Positions 1-11,807 of a DNA stretch of 64,000 nt are shown piece by piece. Position 1 is the first letter of the stretch, and every line of letters starts with the position of its first letter. The notes below the pieces were generated by a model. It ran no database searches and had not been told where the DNA came from. It saw nothing but the letters and a program-made list of their open reading frames with translations. The stretch is from Brachycybe producta (taxonomy: Eukaryota; Arthropoda; Diplopoda; Playtdesmida; Andrognathidae): positions 5,132,233 through 5,196,232 of the forward strand of contig JAUPFP010000009.1 of assembly GCA_036925085.1 (NCBI GenBank), given 5' to 3'. The position numbers and the translations under genes are program-made.

Positions 1-49
1 ATGGGCCAAATATTATATAAAGTTAGTTTTCACACATTAAGGGTTGAAA

Positions 50-265
50 CACGCAGGCGACTTTTGAAAGACTTTTTGGAGACAAAATGAAGTCGATGAT
101 CGTTGGACTGTCGTCGCTATCTATTTTCTATGGATCGACGACAACCTGGGCACACAAGTTAAAAGTCGCATGTGTGCCAAGGTTGCCGTCTTCCCATAGA
201 AAATACATTGCGACTACAGTGCAGCGATCATCGACTTTTTGTCGTGAAAAAGTCGCCTGTGTACG
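50..265. repeat. Foldback repeat upstream of the GBA exons
   Basis: The ends are inverted copies: ACACGCAGGCGACTTTT near 52 and AAAAAGTCGCCTGTGT near 250. A related CGACTTTTAGTGG inverted pair occurs at 42,850-43,070. It is probably a MITE-like element in an intron of the GBA gene. The short open frame across it is not a gene. Confidence 0.5.
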
Positions 266-426
266 AAGGGCCTTAGGTTTAGGGTGGTATTTGTACATTT
301 TGTAGTAAAGAGAACAAAGACAACAAGAAACAAAATTGCTACCAGTTGATTCAAGTTGCTAGATATTTCTATACGTTCTGCTAATATTTACTTTATCTAT
401 AAAAAAAATATGATCTTTATATGCAG

Positions 427-2370
427 ATTCTTCGAAGAATACGAAAAAAATGAAGTTTTATTTTGGGCAGTGACAAACGGAAACGAACCAGCAATATGTT
501 TTATCCCCACATTGAATATCGACTGCCTTGGATTTACACCCGATGAACTAAAAGTTTTTGTTAATCAAAATCTGGCACCAGCATTAAGAGCATCTAAATA
601 CAAAGGGATTAAACTATTGATCCATGATTTTGAAAGATCAACTTTAATTCCATATGTTACAGAGGTATTTGATTTTAATGAACATTACATGGCTATATTT
701 GTTACTTTGTCATCTATGCAAACTGTCAGACATTTTATTTTATCTTAGATTATGAATGACACACATGCTGAGGAATATGTGGATGGCATAGCATTGCATT
801 GGTATAACGACAGTCTCGTATCTCCCGATGTCCAAGATATTGTCCACAGTCTTTATGAAGATAAATTCTTACTTACAACTGAAGCATGTATCATACCTCA
901 GATCTACTTGGGACCAGCCGTTTTACTTGGCTCGTGGTCAAGAGCTGATTCCTATGCTTTTTACATCCTACAGGTTAACATTAATTTTAATCCCAATTTG
1001 TGACACTGCACATAATTTGTCATTGATAATATCAGAAACCTACCAGTTTTTGTTAATATCCATAAATATTAATTGGATTGTTTTTTTTTTTAGAATTTGC
1101 AACACTGGGACTCTGGTTGGATAGACTGGAATCTAGTTTTAGACCTTCAAGGAGGTCCTAACTGGGCTAACAACTTCGTAGATGCTCCTGTTATTGTCAA
1201 TGAAACAAGCGATGAATTCTATAAACAACCAATGTACTATGTTATGGGTCACTTCAGGTACAGAAAACATTTCTAAATGTTACTTAACAGTCACTCTTAA
1301 GTGACACTAAGTTGTTTCACACTCACACAACATGTCTTAGGCTTGGTTTATACTCCATAGCTAAGCAGCAAAGCAGCCTGCGAAGCTTCAAAAATGACGT
1401 CAGAACTTCAGGTTTTTGCTTTCGCCAGAGCATTGAAGCTAGCTTTGAAATTGTTCAACTTTTCAAAACTTAGCAATTCAAAGCACCAATCAGAAAATGG
1501 ATACGAAAATGGGGTGAACAAGTCACACCTTTATTCTTCCAGAAGGGGTTGGGGTTCTATTGTTTTAGATAACTTGTTTTATAAAATCCGGTTATAAAAC
1601 ACCATAAACCTTGCAAAGACCACATGTTTCTATGAACAAGCTAAGCTTTGGGGACTGTGCTTCAAAGCTCGGAGCTTCAAAGTTTGAAGTATAAAAATAC
1701 CCATAAACGACGACTTATTTTTGTCGACGAAAAAGTCTTTCACATTTTTTATCCTATCATCAAATAGGTTTTACAAGCGTTTTGCCATTAAGAAGCTTGA
1801 TCATAATTGACATAAAATATCATTTTTTTAAATGTTTTAGTAAATTTGTGCCTCCTGCGTCAATTGTGATCAACTCAGGACACAACTCCAACTTGCTAAG
1901 TTTGAATGTGTCCTCAGTGGCCTTTCTAACACCGGACTCTACGATGGTGCTCGTCATTCTAAACAGGTAAATATATCAGGCTCATATCAGGTGCAAGTTC
2001 AGTAAATGTTGATTCACTTTGTTGTGTATGCAATGTTTATGTATACTTTGGACGTCAAATAAGAGTTTTTCATGATGTCCATCAACCAAGTGAATACATT
2101 CTTAAGTCCACTTTCAAGTAAGCATTAGCACTGCACACATACCGGGTACACAAAAGTGATGATCGCTTTGTGTGTGCAATGCTAATGTGTACTTTTGGCG
2201 GTATAAGATGTCAAATATTGAGCCCTTTCGTTGATATTCATCAAACTGTTAAATATATTTGCAGTAATGAATCTGATGTTCGAGTCAACATCAATGACGG
2301 AGATGATCTTACTTTGCAAACAACAATTCCTGGTAGTTCTCTACAAACTTACGTTTGGAAGAAGAAATGA
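427..2370 (+). CDS. GBA: Lysosomal glucosylceramidase (glucocerebrosidase), 3' part, five exons
   Basis: This enzyme hydrolyses glucosylceramide to glucose and ceramide in the lysosome (glycoside hydrolase family 30). I place coding exons at 427-664, 749-973, 1094-1257, 1841-1966 and 2265-2370; all have GT/AG ends and phases that join without a break. They encode about 285 residues, roughly the C-terminal half of the usual ~500-residue protein; the 5' exons lie before the window. Both catalytic glutamates are visible: the acid/base Glu in [10 protein letters not shown] (exon 427-664) and the nucleophile Glu in LLTTEAC (exon 749-973). Other family landmarks are [25 protein letters not shown] and [16 protein letters not shown], and the end is TYVWKKK. 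The stop is TGA at 2368-2370, with a polyadenylation signal AATAAA at 2464. The gene looks intact where visible. The 583-bp intron after exon 3 carries repeats. Confidence 0.93.
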
Positions 2371-2463
2371 ATATATTTAACTTAACTATAGATATTCTTG
2401 TTTGAGGGTATCGTGCATTTTCTGTTTGAGGGTATCGTGCATTTTCTGTTTGTTGTTCGTACA

Positions 2464-2469
2464 AATAAA
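2464..2469 (+). terminator. Polyadenylation signal of the GBA gene
   Basis: AATAAA lies 94 bases after the stop codon, following two direct copies of a GAGGGTATCGTGCATTTTCT segment at about 2404-2450. Confidence 0.6.
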
Positions 2470-2470
2470 T

Positions 2471-3346
2471 GTTTAGTTTGAAAAACAAACAAACACAGCC
2501 AATAAAAAGAATAATTTGTTTCTTTATTGGTCAGTAATATGTGGAGGTCTGTCATTAACATTTTAAGATATTAGTCGAGTATCAGAGGTGTAATAGTGAA
2601 AACCGTTTAATACGAAAACGAGTATAACACAAAAAAAAATTGAATTACACGAAATTTATGATCGGACAGGTTCATTAGAATCAGGGCCGACCAGTTTATT
2701 AGGCAGAAATTTTAAGCTGCACCTAGGATGCATGAAATCCTAGAACCCGGTTCCTGATTAGAATAGCATAGAAATTATTATTTTTATTAATCATGGAATT
2801 TTATGTGAAAAAAGTATTCTTTTCCCTTCCATTTCGTGTTATTGTCCACTGTGTATTGTAAACAAAATACAATATTTACGAATGTTTTCGTTTATGGATC
2901 ATTCTTTTTGTTGCAAGATACCCGTTGCTTGGTACCTATTGCTAGTTACCAACCAACAAAAAAAAAATGATTCAAAAACGAAAACTATATTAATATTTGC
3001 ATTGAATTTAATGTTCAATTTTTATACATATTAGATAAATGCATGGCAACGTGGCAAATTAATATTTGTCTCACTTGCTTTGAAACATTCGTTAAAACAG
3101 CATCGTTGGCATAACACTGCTGCGTATCATTTAAAAAAAATAATGAAAACTAAAAACAGAGTGACACAGAAAGACAGGCAATTAGAAATCGGGACAAACA
3201 GAAGTTGGCTCCGCCCCTTTTATGAAAATGTTAAACTTTGTACCAATGTTTGAAATTTAAATGTATATTCAGGGAAGAATTGGATTGCAATTGATTTATA
3301 GAGCACCATTGCGTTATACAGTATGTCTCCAGAATGTCAATTACAC
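2471..3346. other. Intergenic spacer with repeat debris
   Basis: I see no gene here. It holds an imperfect foldback at about 2,885-2,990 (ACGAATGTTTTCG against AAAACGAAAAC) and, near 3,175-3,235, one arm of the ACAGGCAATTAGAAA repeat family found complete further on. Confidence 0.4.
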
Positions 3347-3566
3347 ACAGGCAATTAGAAAACGGGATAAACAGACGTTTGCTCCGCCCGCCCGCCCGCC
3401 CTTTTTATGACGAACGGCAACTTCTACTTGGTTTGGTTGTATGGTTCGACATTTGAAAAGGGCGGAGCATGTGACGTCAGACTACATAACCAACAAGTTA
3501 GAAGTTGCGTTCGTCATAAAAAAAAGCGGAGCCAACGTCTGATTATCCCGTTTTCTAATTGCCTGT
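3347..3566. repeat. ACAGGC-family miniature inverted-repeat element, copy 1
   Basis: Terminal inverted repeats of about 30 bp (ACAGGCAATTAGAAAACGGG... and ...CCCGTTTTCTAATTGCCTGT) enclose a second nested palindrome (AACTTCTA...TAGAAGTT). It has no coding capacity. The flanks show no clear target duplication, so this copy is probably old. Confidence 0.75.
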
Positions 3567-3662
3567 AACTGATTTTTATTATAAAATGAAATTTTAATTA
3601 TATTCAAGAAAATCTCGCATTACCTTTTGGAAAAAGGCCAAACAAATATACTTGCAACCTTC

Positions 3663-3858
3663 ACAGGCATCTCTGCCCAGCAGTAAAAATTTTATTGGCC
3701 CCGCTCTTTTATGAGCGTCAGACTAATTATCAACCAATTAGAAATTGAAAAGGGCGGGGTATGTGCCATCTGACCAAGTAACAAGCCAATTAGAAATTGG
3801 TGACACTCATAAAAGGGCGGGACCAACAAAATTTTTACTGCTGGGCAGAGATGCCTGT
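3663..3858. repeat. ACAGGC-family miniature element, subfamily 2
   Basis: It begins ACAGGCATCTCTGCCCAGCA and ends in the reverse complement of that. The flanks are GCAACCTTC (3654-3662) and GTAACCTTC (3859-3867), a 9-bp target duplication with one mismatch. Confidence 0.75.
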
Positions 3859-4062
3859 GTAACCTTCAGTTTCCATGAACTTATGATGAATATATTTAGG
3901 TTTAAATTTCAAAGTCTTCTACGAATTTTAACCATTAGCATCAACACTGAAATTAATTCTAGATCAGCTCATATTTAAAAAAAAAAACTGCTGTAGTTTG
4001 CCTTCCTAAAGGACAACAACGAATTCAACAAACTAAAAGTAGTCGACTTGGCTTCCTCGAGA

Positions 4063-6540
4063 ATGTTGTTTGAACCATGGGAAAAATGGGAACCGAGATC
4101 TGAAGAGTTTCTCAGATTTTCAGAACAGCTCGAAGTATTACCAAAGTATACGACAAACGGAACACAATCATCTATCACTCGTTACAGATGCCGCAATGAC
4201 GGTTACGTAATTACCGAGCAACTGCTCAGATGTATCTACGATTTGGAGTACAATTTTGTGGCAAAATCATCTGACGTTTTCGTTAGTTCATTTCCTAAAA
4301 CAGGTTACTTGTTCCTTTATATGACATATTTATAAAAAATTTTAAAAAATGAAAAAGCAAATTTCTAAATTTGTGACAAAAATGTTAAAACTTAAAATTT
4401 TTGACAAATTAAAAAGTTCACAATTTTGATAAAACTACAAAGTTTTCAAAATTGACTTATCACGTTGTCATATTTTTCTGTTCTTATAAAAAAAAATGGT
4501 GAAAATTTCCATTTAATTTTCTCAAACTTATTTATTTTATTTTCACAACTTTTGTTAATTCTTTTTCGCAGTTTTTTTTTTTACAAAATAATTTATGAAA
4601 TATTAATTTAAAAACTGTGAAATAAAATTAAAATTGTTTATCAGGCCTACTGATAAAAAGTTGTTGTGAACATAATGAAGTTGATCTTATTTCAGGTACC
4701 ACATGGGTACAAGAAATTGCTTATGCCATTTTAAGCGGTTTGAACTTTGAAGAAGCTAAACGTTTGCCTTTGACACAAAGATCTGCCAAACTTGGAGTGA
4801 CCTCATATTTGCCAGAATTGACGAAAGGAAATTCCGAAATTTGCAGACTGATTGCAAACCATTTACCCTTCGGCAGATTACCGAAGAGTATCATTGACAA
4901 CAAATGCAAAGTATGTGTAAAGTATGTAATACACCTTCTCACTCTTAACTCACTTTGCCCCTAGGTGCCACAGGCATTTAGAAATCGGGGAGAACTTCAG
5001 TTGACTCTGCCCTTGTTATGACGACCGGCAACTTCTAATTGGTTTGTTGTGTGCTTCAAAGTTGAAAAGGGCGAAGCATGTGACATTAGACTACATAACC
5101 AACTAATTAGAAGTTGCGTTCGTCATAACAAGGGCTGAGCCAACTGAAGTTCTCTCCGATTTCTAAATGCCTGTCTCGGTGGCTGCTTTTTGGCCACTTA
5201 TTTGACTGTCTTCACGCTTTACAAATACACACAAGATCCCAAACAATTAAAAATTTCAATTGTTTGTGAAGTTATAACATTGAAATTTGAAATTTGTAAC
5301 TTTTAAGAAATACACTTTTTAGAATACAACTGGGGTGCACATTTTAAGATGCAGGAGCGCATATTTTAAGCTTCGCCTAAAATTCGCCTAATGGCGAATG
5401 AACCCCTTGAGTCGGCCCTGTTCCTACTGTACCATATTTCATATTTTTTTATTCTAGATACTCTACATTGCAAGAAATCCAAAAGATACTTTGGTTTCAT
5501 TTTACCACTTCTACCAAAACATGTCAATTTTCGCATTCGGTGGAGATTTTAAAGAATTTTACGAAATGTTCACACGAGACCAAGGTACAGTATAATCACA
5601 TAAAATTATAACCAAACAGATTGTTTAATTTTAGTTTTCATTATTACGATATTTTACTGAAGTGCCTAGTTCTCCATTTGATAAACATGTTCTCGATTAC
5701 TGGCAACGTCGTAAGAACGGACACATCTTTTTTATTAAATATGAATTATTACAAAAGGTAAAGTTCGCTTCCTAAAAAAATTTAAATGTTTTAGAAACTA
5801 GAAGAGTAACTGAATGCTATAAAACTATTTTCATGTTGATATCTTTAAAAATAAACTTTTAATGGGCAAGAAATTAAATAAATAACTTTTCAAACGGCCA
5901 TAAAAAGTTCATTTTGTAACATATTAATATGAAAATACCCATAAGCAATTTAATTATTCTTCTAGAAGGTTGTTCTCTCATATTGTTTTGAATGTTGCAA
6001 TAATCGGAGTTCATGAGACGTATTCCCTTTAAACTGTACCGAAGCCAGGATCGGATTAACGCATAAGCCAACTAAGCTCAGCCTTAAGGCATCAGCCAAC
6101 AGGGCCTAATTTCGGCCCTTATTAAAACCTGTTTTCAGTTTTATCTTACAACTGACTGTTTTCTTGCATTTGATCTTCAGGACACATTGAACTCGATCAA
6201 AAGAATCGCAGATTTCTTAGAGAAACCTTTAACCAATGAGCAAGCGGAACAAATAGCTGAACATTGCAGTTTTGACCACATGTCCAAAACACCAACAATG
6301 AACTACGAAGAGTATCAAAATGCTGGTAGAATGTCCAAAAATTCAAAGTTTCTTCGAAAAGGCAACTGACAAGTCACAAGACAGCCTCAATAAACACACA
6401 CATTAATTTTGCATATTGTCATCGTTTTAGGAAAAGTTGGCGACTGGAAAAACTATTTTGATGATGAAACAAACCAACGAATGGACCAATGGATACAAGA
6501 AAGATTTGGCGAAACTGATTTAACATTTGAATACGATTGA
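4063..6540 (+). CDS. Cytosolic sulfotransferase (SULT1-like), six exons
   Basis: This enzyme transfers sulfonate from PAPS to hydroxyl or amine acceptors in the cytosol. I place exons at 4063-4303, 4696-4910, 5458-5584, 5663-5757, 6181-6325 and 6431-6540; phases agree and give 310 aa, the usual SULT length. The ATG at 4063 was chosen because upstream sequence has no family similarity. The 5'-phosphosulfate-binding loop reads SFPKTGTTW across the exon 1/2 junction. The 3'-phosphate site is seen in ILYIARNPKD, and the C-terminal GKVGDWKNYF is the family's PAPS-binding and dimer-proximal segment. YFDDETNQRMDQW follows as expected. The catalytic His is probably the one in SFYHFY (exon 3). Substrate cannot be told from sequence. 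The gene looks functional. Intron 2 carries an ACAGGC-family element, and intron 4 a foldback fragment. Confidence 0.92.
4970..5174. repeat. ACAGGC-family miniature element in a sulfotransferase intron
   Basis: Inverted ends ACAGGCATTTAGAAATCGGG and the reverse complement; the inner arms include AACTTCTAATTGG. The flanks CTAGGTGCC and CTCGGTGGC match at 7 of 9 positions, a decayed 9-bp target duplication. Confidence 0.75.
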
Positions 6541-6658
6541 AAAACTCACAAATACTGTAGGTTAACAAACTGAACTGTATTATTATTGTTGTTAGCAATT
6601 TCACATCTCTACAAAACATTAAATACACACAAAAATTAGTACAGAATTATTATATATA

Positions 6659-7285
6659 TATTAAGCCAGGTCTGTGTGTGTGTGTGTTTATATAAATATA
6701 ATATATATATAAATATATAAAATAAATATATATAAAATATAAAATATATAATATATAAATATAATGTTTATATAATTTATATAAATTTAAATGAATAAAT
6801 GAACCGCATTTTTTCTCAAGGTCAACTATGCTGTATGTTGCACTCTCCCAATCCAAGAACCCCATTGATATTAAATTGGAGAGGGGGAAAAGGTTGGAAA
6901 GTGTAGAAGGGGGGAGATAGAGAGAGAGAGAGAAACGTGGAGGGGGAAAAAGTGGGAGGGGTGACTGAAATTGAAATGAAAGGAGTAAAAAAGGAACAAA
7001 CGACGCGCATGCGCACACCAGAGAAAATGATAAACTCATTTTCTCTTTCAAATATAAAAAAGGGGAGGGGATAATAGTAGCAAAATTAAAGTACAGTTTA
7101 TCACAGGCAATTGTGCCCAGCATTAGAATTTCTTTTGCGCAGCCCTTTTATGAACGTCATCAATTTCTAATTAGTTTGTTACTTGGACTGACGTCATAAA
7201 AGGACGGAGGAAAAGAAATTCTAATGCTGGGCACAATTGCCTGTGAATTTTGCTCCCGTCATTTATGACGGGTTACCCCACTAGT
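6659..7285. repeat. Foldback element B, single-arm copy
   Basis: It runs from TATTAAGCCAGGTCTGTG, through a (TG)n and AT-rich stretch, a region with a CGCGCATGCGC core, to ATGACGGGTTACCCCACTAGT. The same segment occurs inverted at 19,500-20,091 and, shortened, at 39,704-39,955 on either side of the LTR element. An ACAGGC-type element (7103-7244) is inserted in it. The purine/pyrimidine-skewed open frames here are not genes. Confidence 0.7.
7103..7244. repeat. ACAGGC-family element inside foldback element B
   Basis: Ends are ACAGGCAATTGTGCCCAGCA and its reverse complement. The same insertion lies at the same place in the second B copy (19,542-19,683), so it entered the ancestor of both copies. 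Confidence 0.7.
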
Positions 7286-7746
7286 GTATTGATATTTTTC
7301 TTTAAAATACGCTGTTCAACCGCATGCAATATTGAATCGTATTCATGTGATCAACATTAGCAGAACATAACATACAAGACAAAAAAAAGACAATAATAAT
7401 GCTGAATGTATTTTTTTTTTGTAAACATCAATTAGAAACAAACATTCTTCCAATAAAATAATTTTAATGTTGAAAACTAATCAAGATTAATAGCATGGCA
7501 TAATATAATGCCCTAACCACAAAAGCAACAATTGATGTGACGTCAGAGGAGTTGACAACAATTTAAAATTGTTATTTAGTCAAATATGAAACATATGAAC
7601 ATTTTCAATTTAAAAATTGTGTTCGCATGTATTCAAAGATATTTCAAATTATACTAATATATAAATTTTATAATTGTTTTTCCTAAACTGAATATTTAAT
7701 GACATAAGATGTCCGTCTTTTTGTATTCAACAATGCAAACGTATCT

Positions 7747-7968
7747 ACTAGCGTTAGCCCGTTAGTATTAGCAGAGCGCATGCGTATTGCCATCTTATCG
7801 TTTATATAGGATTTTATATAGGTTTCCTATAGTGAACGTCTCATCGGCAGTTTGTATTGGTGATCAATAGATGGCGCTGCTAACGCAAATCTGCAATCAC
7901 TTTCCTATATAAACCGATAAGATGGTAATACGCATGCGCTCTACTAATACTAATGGGCTAACGCTAGT
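7747..7968. repeat. ACTAGCG miniature element, copy 1 (hAT-like)
   Basis: Terminal inverted repeats of about 60 bp begin ACTAGCGTTAGCCC. They include GCGCATGCG and ATCTTATCG and enclose about 100 bp. A second copy, with the middle inverted, is at 48,001-48,223 and has a perfect 8-bp target duplication. Confidence 0.8.
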
Positions 7969-8261
7969 GACATCTTGAGATAGACGCGAGAAGAGGGTTT
8001 ATGTGTAATTTTTGGTGTAATTTAATTTTGGCGGGAATTATCGATGCTGATCGATTGGTGTGCAAATATCGATAGTATTGATCCTTAAAAAGCTAGTTAT
8101 CACTTTTATACCTGTATTTATTACATCAATTTGGCTATACTTGAGACGACCATTTTGTGTCTAATACATAGCTAAGGATTATAGGAATGATGGAGTTTAC
8201 TAAATTAACACAAAATGGTGACGTAAAAAATGATCCCAATTATGTAGTAGGTGTGGTTAAG

Positions 8262-8394
8262 GGAAGCAGTTGAGCGCAGCCAGAAAGGTTCGTTCTGGTT
8301 GGTTATTTGGGTTTGTTACGTGTTTCTTATTGGTCTGATTCTCATAAAAAAGGAGGAGCTAACAGAATTTTTCTGGCTGCGCCCAAATGCCTAT
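8262..8394. repeat. Diverged ACAGGC-type miniature element
   Basis: Flanked by exact 9-bp repeats GTGGTTAAG (8253-8261 and 8395-8403). The arms GCGCAGCCAGAAA and TTTCTGGCTGCGC are inverted, but the outermost bases have diverged. Confidence 0.7.
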
Positions 8395-9036
8395 GTGGTT
8401 AAGTTTTTACTTTTTAGTTGACCTTTTGAGAGAGTTCGGTGTTAGTTATGTTTTTGTCACGGGTATAAATTTCAAGTTTATTGTGAAATTCGCGTCTATT
8501 GTGTTAAAATCATGTTAAAAGTCGGTGCTTTTAAGAAGAACGGTTCGGAAACATTGACAAAAGTTGTTTAATCTGCGCTTTCATCGCAGAAACATAGCAG
8601 AGCTATTTCTATGTTCAACGCTTCGAAAGAGGAAGTGACATCACGTTGATCAATTTTTCGGGAACAGTATTTCAGTCAAAGCTACCGAGGGTATCGAATA
8701 TATCGGAAACTGTAAGTAGGCCTAACTCATAAATAAGTAATATTATTCAAATATGGCGGCGGCTATTCTCCTTAATATGTTTCAATGGGAAGGAATGGGG
8801 ACGACATGAGGGAGTGAATCTCGTATGGTAGTTTATAGCGACTAAGTACCATCCACATACCCCACCTGCGTCATCTAGAAGTGAATGACGCCGTTGTTAT
8901 TTATGAAAACAGATGAGCGATTGAGTATGGCTCCCATTCCTCCCGATTTTCAGAGACTCAATCTCGGTGTCCTGACAAATTTAAGTTTGGGACACTTAAA
9001 TGTACGGAATTTACTTGGCTGCTGGAAGCCTGGCAT

Positions 9037-9251
9037 ACAGGCAGTTAGAAATCGGTCAGAACTTCAGTTGGCTGCTCCGTTGTTATGACGACCGGCAACT
9101 TCTAATTGGCCTGGTTATGTAGTCTGACGTCACATGCTCCGCCCTTTTCAACGTCAGAGACTCAGACTACATAACCAGCCAATTAGAAGTTGCTGGTCGT
9201 CATGACAAGGGCGGAGCCAACTAAAGTTCTGACCGTTTTCTAACTGCCTGT
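9037..9251. repeat. ACAGGC-family element with exact 9-bp target duplication
   Basis: The element starts ACAGGCAGTTAGAAATCGG and ends in the near reverse complement. It is bounded by perfect direct repeats GCCTGGCAT (9028-9036, 9252-9260). There is an internal palindrome around TGACGTCACATGCTCC. An open frame that crosses it is spurious. Confidence 0.85.
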
Positions 9252-9257
9252 GCCTGG

Positions 9258-9776
9258 CATAGCCTCCGATAATACCTGTATTATAGGAGGCTATGATTTA
9301 ACCAGCGCTATAACTAGGCAGGTGCCATATTGAGACGTTTGGGCCCGCCGCTTATTTCCGCTCTTTAGCGTTTGCGTTTTTTTTAGGTTTAACGTCACCC
9401 TGTACTTTATTTAGCTTCTGGGCCACTCGGTACTTTTGGTACCGAGTGACCCAGATATCATATGTGATGAGATAATCATCTGACCTTTTCGTTCCCCCCT
9501 CATGATATTCGTTTAAAGTTTGATTTTGTTTTGATTTCTTCTGTTGTCACCTATGTGTGACAACAGGAGATGAATCATGGTTTTGGACAAGTGGATCAAT
9601 CCTTTGATTGGTCCATTTGGTCCAAAATATTGTTTTAACCAATGATCGAATTGTGCCCTGAGAATCCGACTTATGGATTCTCAGGGTATATAAGGAGTTA
9701 CATTTGTAATGTCAAAAAAAACGCTTTTTAAACTTCTGATTTATATACCGAACCTATGGCCGATTTTGGCCCGGTT
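9258..9776. other. Hairpin-rich segment with TATA box
   Basis: Five long inverted repeats lie in about 520 bases: 9258-9295 (CATAGCCTCC arms), 9418-9454 (16-bp arms, one mismatch), 9541-9566 (CTGTTGTCAC arms), 9656-9686 (CCCTGAGAATCC arms) and 9750-9776. TATATAAG at 9687-9694 directly follows the fourth, and AATAAA occurs at about 9854. This could be the regulatory end of a transposable element. An ATAGCCTCC copy also appears at about 10,256, possibly its far boundary. Confidence 0.4.
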
Positions 9777-9977
9777 CTTTTCTTTTTAATATTTTTCTAA
9801 GTGCTATTTTTATGTGTGTGCAAAACCAGTTCGCCAACTTTGTTTATCTTAGAAATAAACAGATTTTTATATTTAAACACAATCTGTGGTGTTAATTATT
9901 CAATATTTGAATCCGCGATTGTGAATTCATCATTTTGCAGGTCTTCACCTATTTTGGATACATCAAGAAGGTCCCAA

Positions 9978-10232
9978 CAGGTGCAAACCTGCAACGCATA
10001 AGTGAGTATATTTTTACACGATTCTTAGGGCAGATTTACGGACGAAAGTCCGAGAGATACAGAGATTAAAGATCCTCAAGACTGTGAAGTCTTTTGCCAG
10101 AAACTAGTGAGGACATAAAATAGACGTTATATTGGTCTAGTCCTCCCGGGCCAGTAGAATTAGTGGCCTAGCCAACCACTATCAATACGAGTGTAAACTC
10201 GCTCGTATTAACCAAAAAGAGCAGATTCTACT
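9978..10232 (+). ncRNA. Candidate structured RNA of unknown class
   Basis: Three short hairpins carry GNRA-type tetraloops: CAGGT-GCAA-ACCTG (9978-9991), CGGAC-GAAA-GTCCG (10039-10052) and AAGACT-GTGA-AGTCTT (10078-10093). GAGGAC (10108-10113) can pair with GTCCTC (10139-10144). AGTAGAAT (10153-10160) pairs with ATTCTACT (10225-10232) and encloses two more stems (TAGTGG/CCACTA and AATACGAG/CTCGTATT), a three-way junction. I found no hammerhead core and no convincing group I P7 elements. The structure is inferred from base pairing alone. The strand is assigned because GNRA loops appear in this sense and a TATA box lies upstream. Confidence 0.35.
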
Positions 10233-11145
10233 AGCGGAAAAAGGTCCGTCACAATATAGCCTCCTATATTATGGTATCTATGGAAGGCTCTGCAGGCAGT
10301 GCCGTCCTGTGGAGGTGGCGAGGTCGTGCACCGAGCATGTTGGAGTGCCTCTCTTAAAATTCTTTTATATTATGTTTATTGGGTCGAAACATTTTTACCT
10401 TGCGAACAGAACAACTCTACCTTTGTTCAGGTCTACAATGTCACAAAATAGACTTTCCACTTTAGGAACTCTTATTCATTGAAAATAAAATCGCAGAAAA
10501 AATCTCGACTTTTCTGCTCTAATTAAAGATTTCGCCGATAAAAAGGCCAGAACGGCCAACTTTTAATCTTTAGATATTAATTAAAACTTAGTTTAGAAAT
10601 TTTCTTTGTGATCTTTGCCACTGGTTTGTCATTTTTTAATCTAAAAATAATATAGTTTTATCTTGGATATAATGGATTTGTTTTTTTTTACTAATAAGGA
10701 CGCAAATATTTTCATTTTCTCATATTGAATGGGGCGCCCTGAAAAACATCTGCCCCAGGGCGCCAATGGAGGCTAAGGCCGGCACTGTATGCAGGTACTG
10801 CAAAGGCACAAGGCCCGGGACGAAGAGGGCCCTGAAATGGAACTGACGAAAGGTTTCATAAAATTTATAATTATTTTATTGAGAAATAATCATCGAAACG
10901 AAACAACAACACAGCAATTTACAAGCATACTGGGAGTAGAAACACAAAAATAACTGTACATTACGCTCATTTTCAATTGTTTAACATAATTAAAACTGAC
11001 ATTTTTGTTCAAATTGAGAACCGTATACGTACTTTCCATACATAGAGATAGTTATATGAGGTATTACGCTCTGAATAAGTGACACAATATGTTGGCTTTT
11101 TTTTAATATTTCCTATGATTTCTTGAAATTTGCTGTATAGCCGCC
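10233..11145. other. Intergenic, no gene seen
   Basis: AT-rich sequence with GC-rich remnants near 10,280-10,350 and 10,730-10,850 (GGGGCGCCCTG...CAGGGCGCC). These resemble transposon debris. No coding signal was found. Confidence 0.35.
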
Positions 11146-11807
11146 CAGTGGCGTAGCTATGACTTGGTTGCGCCCCCCCCCCCCCCCGCCACTTAAACTT
11201 TGCGCCCCCTTCCCAAACTCTCCACATAGCCCCCATTTTAGGTCCCCAGGGGTACTATTTTGATGAACCGCGGAACAGGTCTGAACAACAGTAGGAACAG
11301 GACTTCGTAAGGTTAGGAAATTAAGCTTGTTGCAAGGGGGTCTGCGGTTTTTATAGAATTATTAAAACAAATGTGTTCATTGTTCCGACCGTTCTTCCCG
11401 TTAATCAAATTAGGGAACAGTCGAACAATGGACTAATTTGATTTAATAAGAATAATTCTTTAAAAACTGGAAGCTGCGCCCCCCAACCACCCTGCAACAA
11501 GGTTAATTTAACTAAACCTAACCTTCCAACTATTCCTACAACTTTTTCGAATATTCCTACCGTGCCTATTGATCTCTATGAAGATTTACTGGTGCAAGTA
11601 TGTAGTTTTTAAAAGTAAATATTAAATGGAAGTCGATTTATTTTTGAAATTAACTGATTTAATTAAGCGAGCGATTCGGAATCACTCGCTTAATTTATTC
11701 AATGATTTTTTGAAAATACATAACTTTCATTTCGTTTTTTGCGCCGCCCCCCCCCCCCCACACTTGCGGGTCTTGCGGGGGGGGGGGGGTGCCTAGCTAC
11801 GCCACTG
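11146..11807. mobile_element. Non-autonomous DNA transposon with CAGTGGCGTAGCTA ends
   Basis: The left end CAGTGGCGTAGCTA and right end TAGCTACGCCACTG are inverted. The perfect direct repeat TATAGCCGCC flanks both sides (11136-11145 and 11808-11817). Long C and G runs follow each end. No transposase frame is present; a central inverted repeat is visible. The 10-bp duplication is longer than the 8 bp normal for hAT elements, so I leave the superfamily open. Confidence 0.75.

Noticed and set aside
6650..7123. 157-aa minus-strand open frame
   Set aside because: It crosses a (TG)n/(AT)n stretch and an inserted MITE inside foldback element B; the composition is simple-repeat derived.
10021..10160. 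Group I intron or hammerhead ribozyme
   Set aside because: An ACAGAGATTAAAG string loosely recalls a group I core and GNRA loops are present, but no matching P7 partner, CTGANGA core or host rRNA context was found.
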